64,000 nt of DNA from an uncultured Dehalococcoidia bacterium. GTDB taxonomy: Bacteria; Chloroflexota; Dehalococcoidia; Bin125. The notes under the pieces were generated by a model that was given only the letters and a program-made list of their open reading frames with translations, was not told the origin of the DNA and made no database searches. This document shows positions 8,485 through 17,185 of this stretch, piece by piece (the stretch's first letter is position 1; every line of letters starts with the position of its first letter). Position numbers and translations under genes: made by a program. The DNA is taken from contig CATQGW010000001.1 of the NCBI GenBank assembly GCA_958295515.1, forward strand, positions 62,001 to 126,000, read 5' to 3'.

Positions 8485-9387
8485 TCAGAGTTCGGGGGCG
8501 AGCGCGGCCATGAACTCGCGGGTGTGGGTGCGCTCCTCGGCGGTTGCGCCGTCGCAGGCGGCGTAGAAGTCGGTCACGCCGACATCGCGCCAGCGAATCA
8601 GCTCGCGCTCAACCTCTTCTTCCGAGCCGATGATCGCCAGGTCTTCGGGGCCCTGCCCGCCCGAGCCCTGGATCACGCGCTGGTAGCTGGGCAGGGTGTT
8701 GTACATCGCAAAGGCGCGGCCAATCCGCGTGCGCGCGCGGTCGGCGTTGGCGGTGACGGAGACGGGCACGCCGGCGATCACGCGCGGCTCGGGGCGTCCG
8801 GCCTCGGCGGCGGCCGCGCCCATCTCGGGGATCACGACCTCCTCGATCCACTTGGGACCCGCCAGCCAAAGCGCTGTGCCGTCGGAGAGGCGTCCGGCGA
8901 CGCGCAGCATCTGCGCGCCGAGCGCCGCGACGATCACGCTGATCGGCTGGGCGTCGGCGAACTCCAGCTGCGAATGCACGCGGAAATGCTCGCCCTCGAA
9001 ATCCACCTGCTCGCCGCGCAGCAGCGGCTGGAGCACGGTCAGATATTCCCGCATATGCCCCACGGGGCGCGAGAAATCGAGCCCCCACGAGTCCTCGATC
9101 ACCACCTGGTGCGACAGCCCCAGCCCGAGCGTGAAGCGCCCGCCGCTCGCGATCTGCGTGGCCAGCGCCTGCTGCGCCATCGGCACGGGATGGCGCGTGT
9201 AGGTGGGGATCACGAACGTGCCCAGCTCGATCCGCTCCGTGCGCGGCCCGGCCAGAGCGAGCACGGTCATCGCGTCGTGACCCATGCTGGGCAGCCACGC
9301 GCCGGCGAAGCCGTCGGCCTCGATCTGCCCGATCGAGCTGAGTTTGTCGCTGAGGGTTTGGCCGAGCGGGTTGGTGAGAATTCGCAT
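8485..9387 (-). CDS. Luciferase-like F420- or FMN-dependent oxidoreductase
   Basis: 300 residues of the bacterial-luciferase TIM-barrel family. It opens MRILTNPLGQTLSDKL, then shows GFAGAWLPSMG, IELGTFVIPTYTRHP, the ligand-loop segment GRFTLGLGLSHQ, and the C-terminal GSEEEVERELIRWRDVGVTDF typical of the TIGR-type F420 subfamily. Such enzymes move hydride between reduced F420 (or FMNH2) and an organic substrate. F420 genes at 39655 and 40317 make F420 plausible. The substrate is unknown. It probably forms an operon with the downstream NIPSNAP gene. Confidence 0.86.
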   Translation of the reverse strand: MRILTNPLGQTLSDKLSSIGQIEADGFAGAWLPSMGHDAMTVLALAGPRTERIELGTFVIPTYTRHPVPMAQQALATQIASGGRFTLGLGLSHQVVIEDSWGLDFSRPVGHMREYLTVLQPLLRGEQVDFEGEHFRVHSQLEFADAQPISVIVAALGAQMLRVAGRLSDGTALWLAGPKWIEEVVIPEMGAAAAEAGRPEPRVIAGVPVSVTANADRARTRIGRAFAMYNTLPSYQRVIQGSGGQGPEDLAIIGSEEEVERELIRWRDVGVTDFYAACDGATAEERTHTREFMAALAPEL

Positions 9388-9485
9388 GAGCGGAGGGTAG
9401 CGCCCCGCCCATCGGCGTGTGCGATTCGGCTAGCCTGCGACGGCGCAGATACGCGCAAAGCTGAAGCACGGAAGGCGGGTGCGCG

Positions 9486-10409
9486 ATGGCCTCTCAGGAA
9501 CTGCAGAAGGTGTTGGAGCTGATGGCGGCGAATCGAGACGGGGCGTCGCTCGATCCGAGCGTCGGCATCGAGGTGCTGCGCGAGCAGATGAACGCCAACA
9601 TGGGCTTCCCTGCCACCGAGGCGGCGACGGTCGTCGATGTCGACGCCAACGGCGTGCCCGCGGAGTGGGTGACCGTGGCCGAGTCGGACCCGGCGCGGCG
9701 GATCGTCTACGTCCACGGCGGCGGCTACGTGATCGGCACGCGGGCGACGCATCGGCGGCTCTGCGAGGAGATCGCGCGGGCGGCGGAGTGCGCGGTGCTC
9801 AACCTCGATTACCGCCTGGCCCCGGAGCATCCCTTCCCGGCGGCAGTGGACGACGCGATCGCAGGCTTGCAGTTCGCGCAGGCCAACGGACCCAACGGCG
9901 CGGGTGCGCCCGACGCGGTGTTCGTGGCGGGCGACTCGGCCGGTGGCGGGCTGACTCTGGCGACGCTGCTGGCGGCGCGCGAGCGCGGCGTCCCGCAAGC
10001 CGACGGCGGCATCTGCATCTCCGCCTGGAGCGATCTGGCGATCACCGGCGAGACCTACGAGACGCGCGCCGAGCAGGATCCGATGATCAGCAAGGACGGC
10101 GGCATCGAGGGCATGGCCGCGATGTATCTCGGCGGCGCGGACGCCGAAACGCCGCTCGCCTCGCCGCTCTACGCCGACTACGCCGGCATCCCGCCGCTGC
10201 TGATGCAGGTCGGCGATCACGAGGTGCTGCTCTCCGACACGACCCGAGTGGCGGAGAAGGCGCGCGCCGCCGGCGTGGAGGTGACCGAGGAAGTCTGGGA
10301 CGAGATGTTCCACGTCTGGCACATGTTCTCGCCGATGCTGCCCGAGGGTCAGCAGGCCATCGAGCGGATCGGCGAGTGGGTGCGCCAGCACGCGGCGGTG
10401 CCCGCCTGA
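9486..10409 (+). CDS. Alpha/beta hydrolase, hormone-sensitive-lipase family (first of tandem pair)
   Basis: 307-residue cytoplasmic esterase. Hallmarks are the oxyanion-hole motif HGGGYVIG near residue 78, the nucleophile elbow GDSAGGG near 157, an acidic residue in QVGDHEVLLSD, and the catalytic His in MFHVWHMF. The start at 9486 follows a GGAAGG site. It would hydrolyse short acyl esters; the true substrate is unknown. It sits 44 bases before a closely related gene with matching blocks around the nucleophile and the C-terminus, so the pair arose by tandem duplication and is probably co-transcribed. Confidence 0.9.
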   Translation: MASQELQKVLELMAANRDGASLDPSVGIEVLREQMNANMGFPATEAATVVDVDANGVPAEWVTVAESDPARRIVYVHGGGYVIGTRATHRRLCEEIARAAECAVLNLDYRLAPEHPFPAAVDDAIAGLQFAQANGPNGAGAPDAVFVAGDSAGGGLTLATLLAARERGVPQADGGICISAWSDLAITGETYETRAEQDPMISKDGGIEGMAAMYLGGADAETPLASPLYADYAGIPPLLMQVGDHEVLLSDTTRVAEKARAAGVEVTEEVWDEMFHVWHMFSPMLPEGQQAIERIGEWVRQHAAVPA

Positions 10410-10453
10410 GCCGAGCCGCGGAGCGCGTACGGAGCCGGTGAAGGGAGCGAGCC

Positions 10454-11374
10454 ATGCCTTCGGAGGAATACCAACAGGTCGTCGCCGCGATGCGCGAAGC
10501 GGCGAGCAGCATGCTGCTCAGCGACATGACGATTGACGAGCTGCGCGCAGCCATCGAAGAGGGTGCTTTCCCGCTCGATGAGGACACGACCGTGACGTCG
10601 GTCGATGTTGACGGCGTCCCGGGCGAATGGATCGTGCAGCCCGAATCGGATTCCAATCGCCGCATGCTCTACGTCCACGGCGGCGGCTACGTGATGGGTT
10701 CGCTCGACTCGCACCGACGGCTGTGCGCCGATATCGCCCGTGCAGGCGCTTGCGCCGTGCTCAGCCTCGACTACCGGCTCGCGCCCGAGCATCCGTTCCC
10801 GGCGGCGGTCGAGGACGCGCTGGCCGGCTTGGCATACGTTTGGGCCAACGGCCCCGGCGACGCGGGAGAGGCGGCCACAGTGTTTGTGGCGGGCGACTCG
10901 GCGGGCGGCGGACTGACGCTGGCGACGCTAATCGCCGCGCGAGACCGCGGCCTGCGCCAGGCAACAGGCGGGATCGGCCTCTCGCCCTGGACCGATCTGG
11001 CCGCGACGCCCGAAGAGCTCGCCTCGGAGGGGCTGAATGACCCGACCATCCCCGACAATCGCACAGCGATTACGGCGTCGCAGGAATGGGCGGCGGTATA
11101 CGCCGGCGATGCTGATCGTACCGATCCGCTGCTCTCGCCGCTCTTCGCCGACTACACCGGCATCCCGCCGCTGCTGCTCCAGGTCGGCGCAGTGGAAATG
11201 ATCTGCCGCGACACGACGCGCGTAACCGAGAAAGCGCGCGCCGCCGGCGTGGATGTAACCGAAGAGGTTTGGGACGACATGTTCCATGTCTGGCAAGCCT
11301 TCGCGCCAATGCTCCCCGAAGGCCAACAGGCCATCGACCGGATCGGCGAATGGCTGCGCGAACGGGCAGGCTAA
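10454..11374 (+). CDS. Alpha/beta hydrolase, hormone-sensitive-lipase family (second of tandem pair)
   Basis: 306 residues, paralogue of the gene just upstream. It has HGGGYVMG, GDSAGGG and the His segment MFHVWQAF. The acid-residue segment reads QVGAVEMICRD rather than the QVGDHEVLLSD of its twin, so the third triad member may be the Glu. Ribosome-binding site AAGGGAG lies before ATG 10454. The N-terminal 50 residues differ most between the twins, which usually form the substrate cap in this family, so different substrates are likely. Its stop overlaps by four bases the 3' end of the convergent DUF488 gene. Confidence 0.9.
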   Translation: MPSEEYQQVVAAMREAASSMLLSDMTIDELRAAIEEGAFPLDEDTTVTSVDVDGVPGEWIVQPESDSNRRMLYVHGGGYVMGSLDSHRRLCADIARAGACAVLSLDYRLAPEHPFPAAVEDALAGLAYVWANGPGDAGEAATVFVAGDSAGGGLTLATLIAARDRGLRQATGGIGLSPWTDLAATPEELASEGLNDPTIPDNRTAITASQEWAAVYAGDADRTDPLLSPLFADYTGIPPLLLQVGAVEMICRDTTRVTEKARAAGVDVTEEVWDDMFHVWQAFAPMLPEGQQAIDRIGEWLRERAG

Positions 11375-11820
11375 CGGAGGTGGACGATCTCCACGCCGCC
11401 CCAGCGGTGTTGGAAGTATTCGGCCGCTAGTCGACGATGGCACTGGTGCGGCTCTGCTTCACTGCAGAGCAGCACGCCGTCGGAGATGAGCTCCCGATCG
11501 ATGGCAGCGGCGTTGCGGGCGTCGAGCAGGGAGATGTAGCGCTGTTCATACGCGGACCACGACTGCCCGTGCTTGCGGTAGTCGTCGAGCAGCGCGGCGC
11601 TGGGCGCGAGCTGCGGCAGATAGATGTAGTCCATCGCGCAGATGCGGCGCAGGAAGAACGCGAGGTCGCCGCCCGTCTTGCCGGCTTTGGCGAAGCCGGC
11701 GAGCTGCGATGAGTTGTGGATGCGTACGTCAAGTACACGCCTCGCGCCGCTCGGTTCGAGCACTTCTTCAAAGAAGCGCGCCGCGGACTTCCTGGTAAAG
11801 CCGATGGTGTAAATCTTCAC
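11371..11820 (-). CDS. DUF488-family protein (short form)
   Basis: 149 residues beginning at a GTG (11820) that overlaps the previous stop as GTGA, a sign of translational coupling. It carries the DUF488 pattern: MKIYTIGFTRKSA start, VLDVRIHNSSQLAGF, and a C-terminal LLCSEAEPHQCHRRLAAEYF block with the Cys-Glu-x(4)-CHR signature. The biochemical activity of this family is not established. It is the third gene of a coupled operon with another DUF488 gene and a dual-OB protein. Two diverged DUF488 copies side by side suggest a heterodimer or two-target system; that is inference. Confidence 0.85.
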   Translation of the reverse strand: MKIYTIGFTRKSAARFFEEVLEPSGARRVLDVRIHNSSQLAGFAKAGKTGGDLAFFLRRICAMDYIYLPQLAPSAALLDDYRKHGQSWSAYEQRYISLLDARNAAAIDRELISDGVLLCSEAEPHQCHRRLAAEYFQHRWGGVEIVHLR

Positions 11821-12434
11821 GCGGATTCCTGTTGCGCTGAGGGAGTCTTGGGTCGAACGTACGCGATCCGCTGCTCCTGCTTTGCGAGCGCCGCGGCGAT
11901 CCGCTCATCGTCGCTGAGAAACAGATCAGGCTGTTCCAGTTGGTGCCGGTCGAGCAGCCGCTGCTCCAGCGCGCCCTGCGTTTCCAGTGCACCGTCGGGA
12001 TGGCGGATGTGCAACGCAGCGATGCCGGCCTGTTGGAGCGCGGGCGCGAGCAGGATCGAGCGGTGACAGTCGATCGGGTCCTGCTCGGCGCACATCAGCG
12101 CCAGACGGTAGCGTTGCGCCGCTTTCGCGACGCGCCGCAAGCCGCGTTGAAACGGTTCGGTGCGAGCCAAACGCGCATACACGACGCGCCCGCCTTCGTA
12201 GCAGGACGGATCATCGCTGCGCACGCCGAGCTCGCCGCCGAGATAGCTGTAGGCAATCTCGTGCTCCTTGAGCGTCGCCGCAATCGTGGGGCGGTTGAAC
12301 TGCGGCGACCACTCGCTGTACGGCGCGGAGCGCACATCGACCACAGCCGTCACGTCGTGTCTGCGCAGCATCTCGATCAAATGGAGATCGGAACGGTTCG
12401 AGTGTCCGACGGTAAGGACTTGAAGGGCGCTCAT
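11817..12434 (-). CDS. DUF488-family protein (long form)
   Basis: 205 residues from ATG 12434, which overlaps the stop of the upstream dual-OB gene as ATGA. Core motifs are VLTVGHSNRS at the start, VVDVRSAPYSEWSPQFN, YSYLGGELGVR, and MCAEQDPIDCHRSIL with the Cys-Ala-Glu-x(4)-CHR signature. A C-terminal tail of about 60 residues is charged and lacks known motifs. Second gene of a three-gene coupled operon. DUF488 proteins often accompany mobile or defence genes, but their reaction is unknown. Confidence 0.86.
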   Translation of the reverse strand: MSALQVLTVGHSNRSDLHLIEMLRRHDVTAVVDVRSAPYSEWSPQFNRPTIAATLKEHEIAYSYLGGELGVRSDDPSCYEGGRVVYARLARTEPFQRGLRRVAKAAQRYRLALMCAEQDPIDCHRSILLAPALQQAGIAALHIRHPDGALETQGALEQRLLDRHQLEQPDLFLSDDERIAAALAKQEQRIAYVRPKTPSAQQESA

Positions 12435-13111
12435 TCGTAACGCTCGCGTTCGATGATCCCGGCGATCAGCTTGTAGCACCGCCCGCCGAAGGGTTCGCCC
12501 AAGCTGATCGTCAGCAGACATTCGCCGAGTTCGTAGCTACCACCCTCACACTCCTCATATTCGGCTTCGTAGACAGGATCGGTGACAGCGAGACGGTACT
12601 TGTCGGCTCCGAGCGTGAAACGGCCGTCGAACCGATCGTGCCGCGCGCCCCGCTCGACAAAGAGGCATAGCTGTTGCACATGGATGAATCGCAGCGAGAA
12701 GGAGAACTTATGGGCGCGTGATGCCGGGATGCAGTTGTTCTGTCCGTAGGCCGTGTCCGACGCTGAGTCGTTGAGCCACAGTGGTTCGTCGCCCTCGGTG
12801 AGCTTGGCAAGGTTGGACCACTTTACGCGCCCGAGCCGCTCCCAGCGCTTGCTGCGGTCCAGCAGCCAGTTCTCCTGCTGGTGATCGCGCCGTCGCTCAC
12901 GGCTGCGCAGGCTGAGCTCGATTGCGTCGCCCAGCCGCGGTTCGCTGCCGTCGGCGTAGCAGCGGTCGGGCGCTGCGACCGCGCCGTTCGCGCCGCCCAC
13001 GGGACGCAGCCAGCCGGCGAAGCGGTTGCCGACGATTTCACGCCCGGCGACGCAGTGCGCGCCGCCCTTGCGCGAGTTGGCCAGACAGACGATGCGCTTG
13101 GTTTCCGACAT
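12431..13111 (-). CDS. Dual OB-domain-like protein, first gene of the DUF488 operon
   Basis: 226 residues. The start at 13111 (MSETKRIVCLANSRK) is chosen because the conserved beginning lies there; the frame upstream is low-complexity. The segments KRIVCLANSRKGGAHCVAGRE and GNRFAGWLRPVGG match proteins described as carrying two OB-type beta barrels, which usually bind nucleic acid. No catalytic motif is visible. It overlaps the following DUF488 gene by four bases. Its upstream region faces a strong-looking promoter for a small RNA and the NYN-domain gene on the other strand. I recognise the family from the N-terminal pattern only. Confidence 0.68.
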   Translation of the reverse strand: MSETKRIVCLANSRKGGAHCVAGREIVGNRFAGWLRPVGGANGAVAAPDRCYADGSEPRLGDAIELSLRSRERRRDHQQENWLLDRSKRWERLGRVKWSNLAKLTEGDEPLWLNDSASDTAYGQNNCIPASRAHKFSFSLRFIHVQQLCLFVERGARHDRFDGRFTLGADKYRLAVTDPVYEAEYEECEGGSYELGECLLTISLGEPFGGRCYKLIAGIIERERYE

Positions 13112-13158
13112 CAGGCGCGCGCTTTCGGGCTTCCGCGTTGAAGCATAAGCCGCGCAGG

Positions 13159-13187
13159 TTGACACCGTCCCCGCACAAGTGCATAAT
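13159..13187 (+). promoter_or_regulatory. Near-consensus sigma-70-type promoter
   Basis: TTGACA at 13159-13164, a 17-base spacer, and CATAAT at 13182-13187. This is the best -35/-10 pair I saw in the window. It drives transcription rightwards from about 13194 into a short two-hairpin RNA and possibly on into the NYN gene at 13318. Confidence 0.75.
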
Positions 13188-13193
13188 GGCGGT

Positions 13194-13258
13194 GCGGGCG
13201 TGCAGCCCGCCAATCTTCCCCGCCGTCCGGCGCGCCGCGCCGCACTGGCGGGGCTTTT
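13194..13258 (+). ncRNA. Candidate small RNA of about 65 nt, or transcription attenuator
   Basis: Starting 7 bases after the -10 box, the sequence folds into a hairpin GCGGGC/GCCCGC (13194-13210, 5-base loop). A short linker follows, then a GC-rich stem CCCCGCC/GGCGGGG (13218-13253) followed by CTTTTC. There is no start codon or open frame in this stretch. The layout is that of an independent small RNA, or a leader that terminates before the NYN gene. The family is unrecognised. Confidence 0.5.
13218..13258 (+). terminator. Intrinsic terminator of the small-RNA unit
   Basis: A seven-base-pair perfect stem CCCCGCC...GGCGGGG encloses 22 bases that can form their own GC-rich inner hairpin. It is followed by CTTTT at 13254-13258. 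The short T-run makes it moderately convincing. Confidence 0.55.
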
Positions 13259-13317
13259 CGTATGCGCCACGTTCGAGATCGACGATTGTTGGGGCGCAGG
13301 TGTGGGAGGTGTCCAGC

Positions 13318-13914
13318 GTGCCTGAGCGGGTCGTGCTCTTCATGGACTATCAGAACGTGTACAGCGGCGCCCGTCGCGCATTCCATGGTGGGAGTGGACC
13401 GGGGCGGTTGGGACAAGTCTGGCCGCGCGCCGTCGGCGATCTGATCTGTGGTGGAGCGCAGCAGTCGAGTGAGAGGTTGCTGGAGCAGGTCCGCGTTTAC
13501 CGCGGCATCCCGTCGCCAAGCCAAAACCGCATTGGCAACGTGACGAGTCGAAGGCAGATCGCCGCTTGGCAGGCGGTGGACAAGGTCAGAGTCTTCCCAC
13601 ATACACTGCTCCGCACGCCGGACGGGCGCCTGAGAGAAAAGGGCGTCGATGTCCACCTGGCCGCAGATCTCGTGGATGGCGCACATCGAGGCTTCTTCGA
13701 TGTCGGCGTCGTCTTCTCGCTTGACTCCGACTTCAAGCCGGCCATCGAGATCGTGCGAGATATCGGCGTCGTCGTTGAAGTTGCGGCTTGGCGATCGGTG
13801 AAGCGCGACCTGGATCGCCGTCTCATGCGCAACGAGGGCGTTTGGTGTCATTGGCTCGATGAGGCGGATTACCATCGCGTTCGGGACCGTGCCTCTTATA
13901 CGCCGTCAGGCTGA
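13318..13914 (+). CDS. NYN-domain (PIN-like) predicted ribonuclease
   Basis: 198 residues from a GTG at 13318 with GGGAGGT about 8 bases upstream. It has the LabA/NYN hallmarks: VVLFMDYQNVYSG with the first metal-binding Asp, KGVDVHLAADLV in the middle, and VVFSLDSDFKPAIEIVRDIG with the S-x-D-x-D cluster. The last block predicts an active metal-dependent RNA-cleaving domain in the cytoplasm. It stands divergent from the dual-OB/DUF488 operon and downstream of the candidate small RNA. Targets are unknown. Confidence 0.85.
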   Translation: MPERVVLFMDYQNVYSGARRAFHGGSGPGRLGQVWPRAVGDLICGGAQQSSERLLEQVRVYRGIPSPSQNRIGNVTSRRQIAAWQAVDKVRVFPHTLLRTPDGRLREKGVDVHLAADLVDGAHRGFFDVGVVFSLDSDFKPAIEIVRDIGVVVEVAAWRSVKRDLDRRLMRNEGVWCHWLDEADYHRVRDRASYTPSG

Positions 13915-13944
13915 TTCGGCCAGCGCCGAACCGTCGCCGATTAC

Positions 13945-15276
13945 CTACGGCCAGAACAGGTTTTGCGCGGCTTTGCGGAGTTCTGCGCGGAAATCGGGGT
14001 GGGCTACTGAGATGAGCTCCTCTGCACGCTGACGCACCGTTTTGCCTAGCAGCCGTGCAATGCCGTACTCCGTGACCACCGTGTCTGCGATGTCGCGCGG
14101 CACCGTGACGATTTGGCCCGGCTCGAACTGGGGCATGATTGTGGAGATTGTGCCGTCGCGCGAGGTGGACGGGAGCACTGCGACGTAGCGCCCCTTGGGC
14201 GCGAGGTAAGCGCCCATCGCGAAGGCGAGATGCCCGCCCACGCCGGCGTAAACGCGCGGGCCGATCGTGTGTACGCCCATCTGGCCTGAGAGGTCGGCGG
14301 TGAGCGCTCCATTAATCGCGACAATCCGCTCGTTGCGCGAGATCTGGCGGGGGTCCAACAGATACTCGATGCCGTACGTCTCGAAGGCCGGATTCTGGTG
14401 TACCACGGCGTGCTCGTCGGGCGTGTTGCCGATCACGGTGGCGACGAACTTGTCGGGGTGGGTGTCGGAATACTTGCCGGTGATCACGCCGCGCTCGACC
14501 AGCGGCACGAGGCCCTCGACGGTGAGCTCGGCGAAGTAGGAGAGGTTTTCCCGTTCGTCGAACGCGCCCAGGCGCGGCAGCGCGCCGGTGTGCGAGCCGA
14601 CGCCGACCTGGATTGTGTCGCCGTCCTGTACGAGCTCGGCGACATGCTGCGCGATGCCCAAGTCCACATCGCTGGGCGGCGGATGTTCGAGGTTGACCAT
14701 GACCGGTGAGTCGACCGGCACGAAGTGGTCGATCTCCGACACGTGCAGCCAGGAGTCGCCGAATGTCTCGATCACGTTCGCGTTGACTTCGGCGATCACT
14801 TTCTTGGCGCGCTTGGCTGAGGACACGCCGTCCCAGACGCTGCCGCCGAGCGAGACGTAGCCGGCCTCGTTGGGCGGCGAGACGCGGATTTGCAGCACAT
14901 CGATGGGCCAAGCCTCGTCCTCGCGCCCGGCGTCCCAGGCCTTGTGGATGCCGACCAGCCAGTAGGGGTGGTAGTCGGCGATGCGGGCGTTGACCGCGTC
15001 GCGGTCGAACAGGGTGCCGAACTGCGGCGCGAGGTGGAAGGCCTGCATGTGCTCCTCGGTGAACCAGCCCGCGTCGGGGATGATCACCGCGCGCACCTCA
15101 ACGCCCTCCAGCTCGTCCTTGCGCGCCGCGAGCGCCTCGAGAATCGGCAGCGAGGCGTGTCCGGGCGGCATCCAGAGATGATCGCCGGAGCGGAATTGCA
15201 GGGCGGCCTGCTCGGGCGCGCAGAGCCGCCGCGCGTACTCCTCGCGCCAATCGATGGTCGGATCAAAGCGTCCCAT
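13945..15276 (-). CDS. Acetyl-CoA hydrolase/transferase family (CoA-transferase)
   Basis: 443 residues of the family that moves CoA between short-chain acids (acetate, butyrate, 4-hydroxybutyrate). Both ACH/ACT domains are visible: an N-terminal half with IRVSPPNEAGYVSLG, and a C-terminal half with VQVGVGSHTGALP (here IQVGVGSHTGALP), the catalytic-Glu region YFAELTVEG, a GHLAFAMGA loop and VVTEYGIARLLGKT near the end. It is a single gene with its own start at 15276. It is likely used in fatty-acid or acetate metabolism. The exact acid partner cannot be told. Confidence 0.87.
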   Translation of the reverse strand: MGRFDPTIDWREEYARRLCAPEQAALQFRSGDHLWMPPGHASLPILEALAARKDELEGVEVRAVIIPDAGWFTEEHMQAFHLAPQFGTLFDRDAVNARIADYHPYWLVGIHKAWDAGREDEAWPIDVLQIRVSPPNEAGYVSLGGSVWDGVSSAKRAKKVIAEVNANVIETFGDSWLHVSEIDHFVPVDSPVMVNLEHPPPSDVDLGIAQHVAELVQDGDTIQVGVGSHTGALPRLGAFDERENLSYFAELTVEGLVPLVERGVITGKYSDTHPDKFVATVIGNTPDEHAVVHQNPAFETYGIEYLLDPRQISRNERIVAINGALTADLSGQMGVHTIGPRVYAGVGGHLAFAMGAYLAPKGRYVAVLPSTSRDGTISTIMPQFEPGQIVTVPRDIADTVVTEYGIARLLGKTVRQRAEELISVAHPDFRAELRKAAQNLFWP

Positions 15277-15371
15277 CGCAGCTCCCCCTTGCGTTCGCGC
15301 GGCTAGACTGCCGATACCGCGGGAGTATAGGCAGAGGCGGCGCAGCGCCGCCCTGCGGGAGGAGCGCGCAG

Positions 15372-16574
15372 ATGGCCAGCGACGGACGAATGGACTTCGG
15401 CATCTTCATGGCGCCCTTTCACCGCGTCGGGGAAAACCCGTCGCTGGCGCTGCACCGCGACCTTGAGCTGATCGAGTGGCTCGACCGGCTGGGCTACGAC
15501 GAGGCCTGGATCGGCGAGCATCACAGCGCCGGCTGGGAGCTGATCGCCTCACCCGAGGTCTTCATCGCCGCCATCGCTGAGCGCACCAGCAACATCCGCC
15601 TCGGCACCGGCGTCGTCAGCCTGCCCTATCACCACCCGCTGATGGTGGTGGACCGCATGATCCAGCTGGATCACATGACCCGCGGGCGGGTGATGATGGG
15701 AGTCGGCCCCGGTGCGCTCTCCTCCGACGCGGCGATGATGGGGATCGATCCGATCACCCAGCGTCAGCGCATGGACGAGTCGATGCAGGCGATTCGCGCC
15801 CTGTTGCGGCAGGACGGCCCGGTGGACATGGAGACCGACTGGTTCAAGCTGGTCAACGCGCGCCTACAGGTCTCGCCGTACACCAAGCCGCACTTCGAGA
15901 TGGCGGTGGCCAGCACCGTCTCGCCCTCGGGGCGGGTGCTCGCCGGCAAGTACGGGATGGGGCTGCTCAGCATCGGCGTCTACCTGCCCGGCGGACGCAG
16001 CAACCTCGAAGGCCAGTGGCTGGAAGTCGAAGAGGTCGCCGAGCGCGAAGGCCAGACGGTGGACCGCAACAAGTGGCGGATGGTGATCCCGATGTACATC
16101 GCGGAGACGCGGGAGCGCGCCTTCGCGGAGTGCCGCGAGGGTTGGCGCGCCTGGCAGATTGACTATTTCCGCGACACGCTCGGCGCGGTGCTGCCCAACG
16201 CGGCGGAGACGCCTGAGGGCGCGGTGGAGACCGGCGGCGCGATCATCGGCACGCCGGACGACGCGATCGCGGTGATCGAGGGCTTGCAGGAGAACTCCGG
16301 CGGCTTTGGCGGCCTGATGATGCTGGCGCACGAGTGGGCTGATCGGGAGGGCATCATGCGCTCCTTCGAGCTCTTCGCCCGCTACGTGGCGCCGCGCTTT
16401 CAGTCGCAGCTGGGCTCGGTGGAGGGCACGCAGCAGTGGGTCGCCTCGGGCGGCGGCGCGGTCTCGTTCAGCCGCAACGATGTCCTCGCCAAAGCATTCC
16501 AGGACGCCGGCCAGGCGGTCCCCGATTTCCTCCAGGACGCGGCTCAGCCGGAGCCGCAGCACGCGGCGGACTGA
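15372..16574 (+). CDS. Luciferase-like flavin-dependent monooxygenase (400 aa)
   Basis: Long-type bacterial-luciferase-family enzyme of 400 residues. Key segments are MDFGIFMAPFHRVGENP, YDEAWIGEHHSAGWE (EHH motif), RLGTGVVSLPYHHPL, GRVMMGVGPGALSSDA, and a C-terminal IIGTPDDAIAVIEGLQE. It resembles FMNH2-dependent monooxygenases such as limonene or alkane types and would oxidise an organic substrate with O2. The ATG at 15372 follows GGGAGGAG. The C-terminal tail of about 60 residues is long for the family. It is divergent from the CoA-transferase gene, sharing a 95-base promoter region. Confidence 0.88.
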   Translation: MASDGRMDFGIFMAPFHRVGENPSLALHRDLELIEWLDRLGYDEAWIGEHHSAGWELIASPEVFIAAIAERTSNIRLGTGVVSLPYHHPLMVVDRMIQLDHMTRGRVMMGVGPGALSSDAAMMGIDPITQRQRMDESMQAIRALLRQDGPVDMETDWFKLVNARLQVSPYTKPHFEMAVASTVSPSGRVLAGKYGMGLLSIGVYLPGGRSNLEGQWLEVEEVAEREGQTVDRNKWRMVIPMYIAETRERAFAECREGWRAWQIDYFRDTLGAVLPNAAETPEGAVETGGAIIGTPDDAIAVIEGLQENSGGFGGLMMLAHEWADREGIMRSFELFARYVAPRFQSQLGSVEGTQQWVASGGGAVSFSRNDVLAKAFQDAGQAVPDFLQDAAQPEPQHAAD

Positions 16575-16610
16575 GCCGCGGGACCGACTTCCGCAGCAAC
16601 AGCGAACAGT

Positions 16611-17087
16611 TCAGAAGCGCCAGCGTGTGGCGTTGCTCGGGAAGCCGTCCTCGCGCCAGGCGAGCGCTTTGCGCAGCTCGAGGCGGTAGGCGGGGAAGCC
16701 TTCCGCCATTTGAGGCATCTCATATTTGGCGTTGAAGGCGTCGAGCACAGCGGCGCTGAGCGGGACTTGCTCGAATTGACCGTCGAGCAGCACGACCTCG
16801 TCGCCGCTTTCGAGGTGTACGTCGGAGCGCGGGTCGTTGGCGATGTTGGTCGCGGTCAGCGACTTGAGGTCGGTCAGAAAGTGAAAGGCGTCCTCCGCCC
16901 AGACGCCCCAGACGGGCACGGAGTGGGGGCGTCCGGAGGGCCGCGTAGTCGAAATCCAGTAGTTGCGCGCCTCGCTCAGCTGCTCGACGACAGCCGCCCA
17001 GGCGATCGGCGTGAAGGGGTAGTCCGGGTTGCTCACGCCGAAGCTGTCGGGCATCTCGGGGCGGTCGGGTTCGGGGGACTGGGACAT
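16611..17087 (-). CDS. Pyridoxamine-phosphate-oxidase-like (PPOX) flavin/F420 protein
   Basis: 158 residues of the split-barrel FMN-binding fold. ARNYWISTTRPSGRPHSVPVWGVW is the flavin-binding strand pair, DAFHFLTDLKSLTATNIANDP follows, and VVLLDGQFEQV closes the barrel. Relatives reduce substrates with F420H2 or FMN. ATG 17087 has a GGAGG site. It converges with the monooxygenase gene. Substrate unknown. Confidence 0.85.
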   Translation of the reverse strand: MSQSPEPDRPEMPDSFGVSNPDYPFTPIAWAAVVEQLSEARNYWISTTRPSGRPHSVPVWGVWAEDAFHFLTDLKSLTATNIANDPRSDVHLESGDEVVLLDGQFEQVPLSAAVLDAFNAKYEMPQMAEGFPAYRLELRKALAWREDGFPSNATRWRF

Positions 17088-17185
17088 GGCGATCTCCTCC
17101 GGCTAGGTGGGCAAGAGTAACCAGTTGGGGCTGCGGTGGCGGGCGAATTCCTGTACTTCGTGTAGGGATCCGTGTACCAGTTTGC

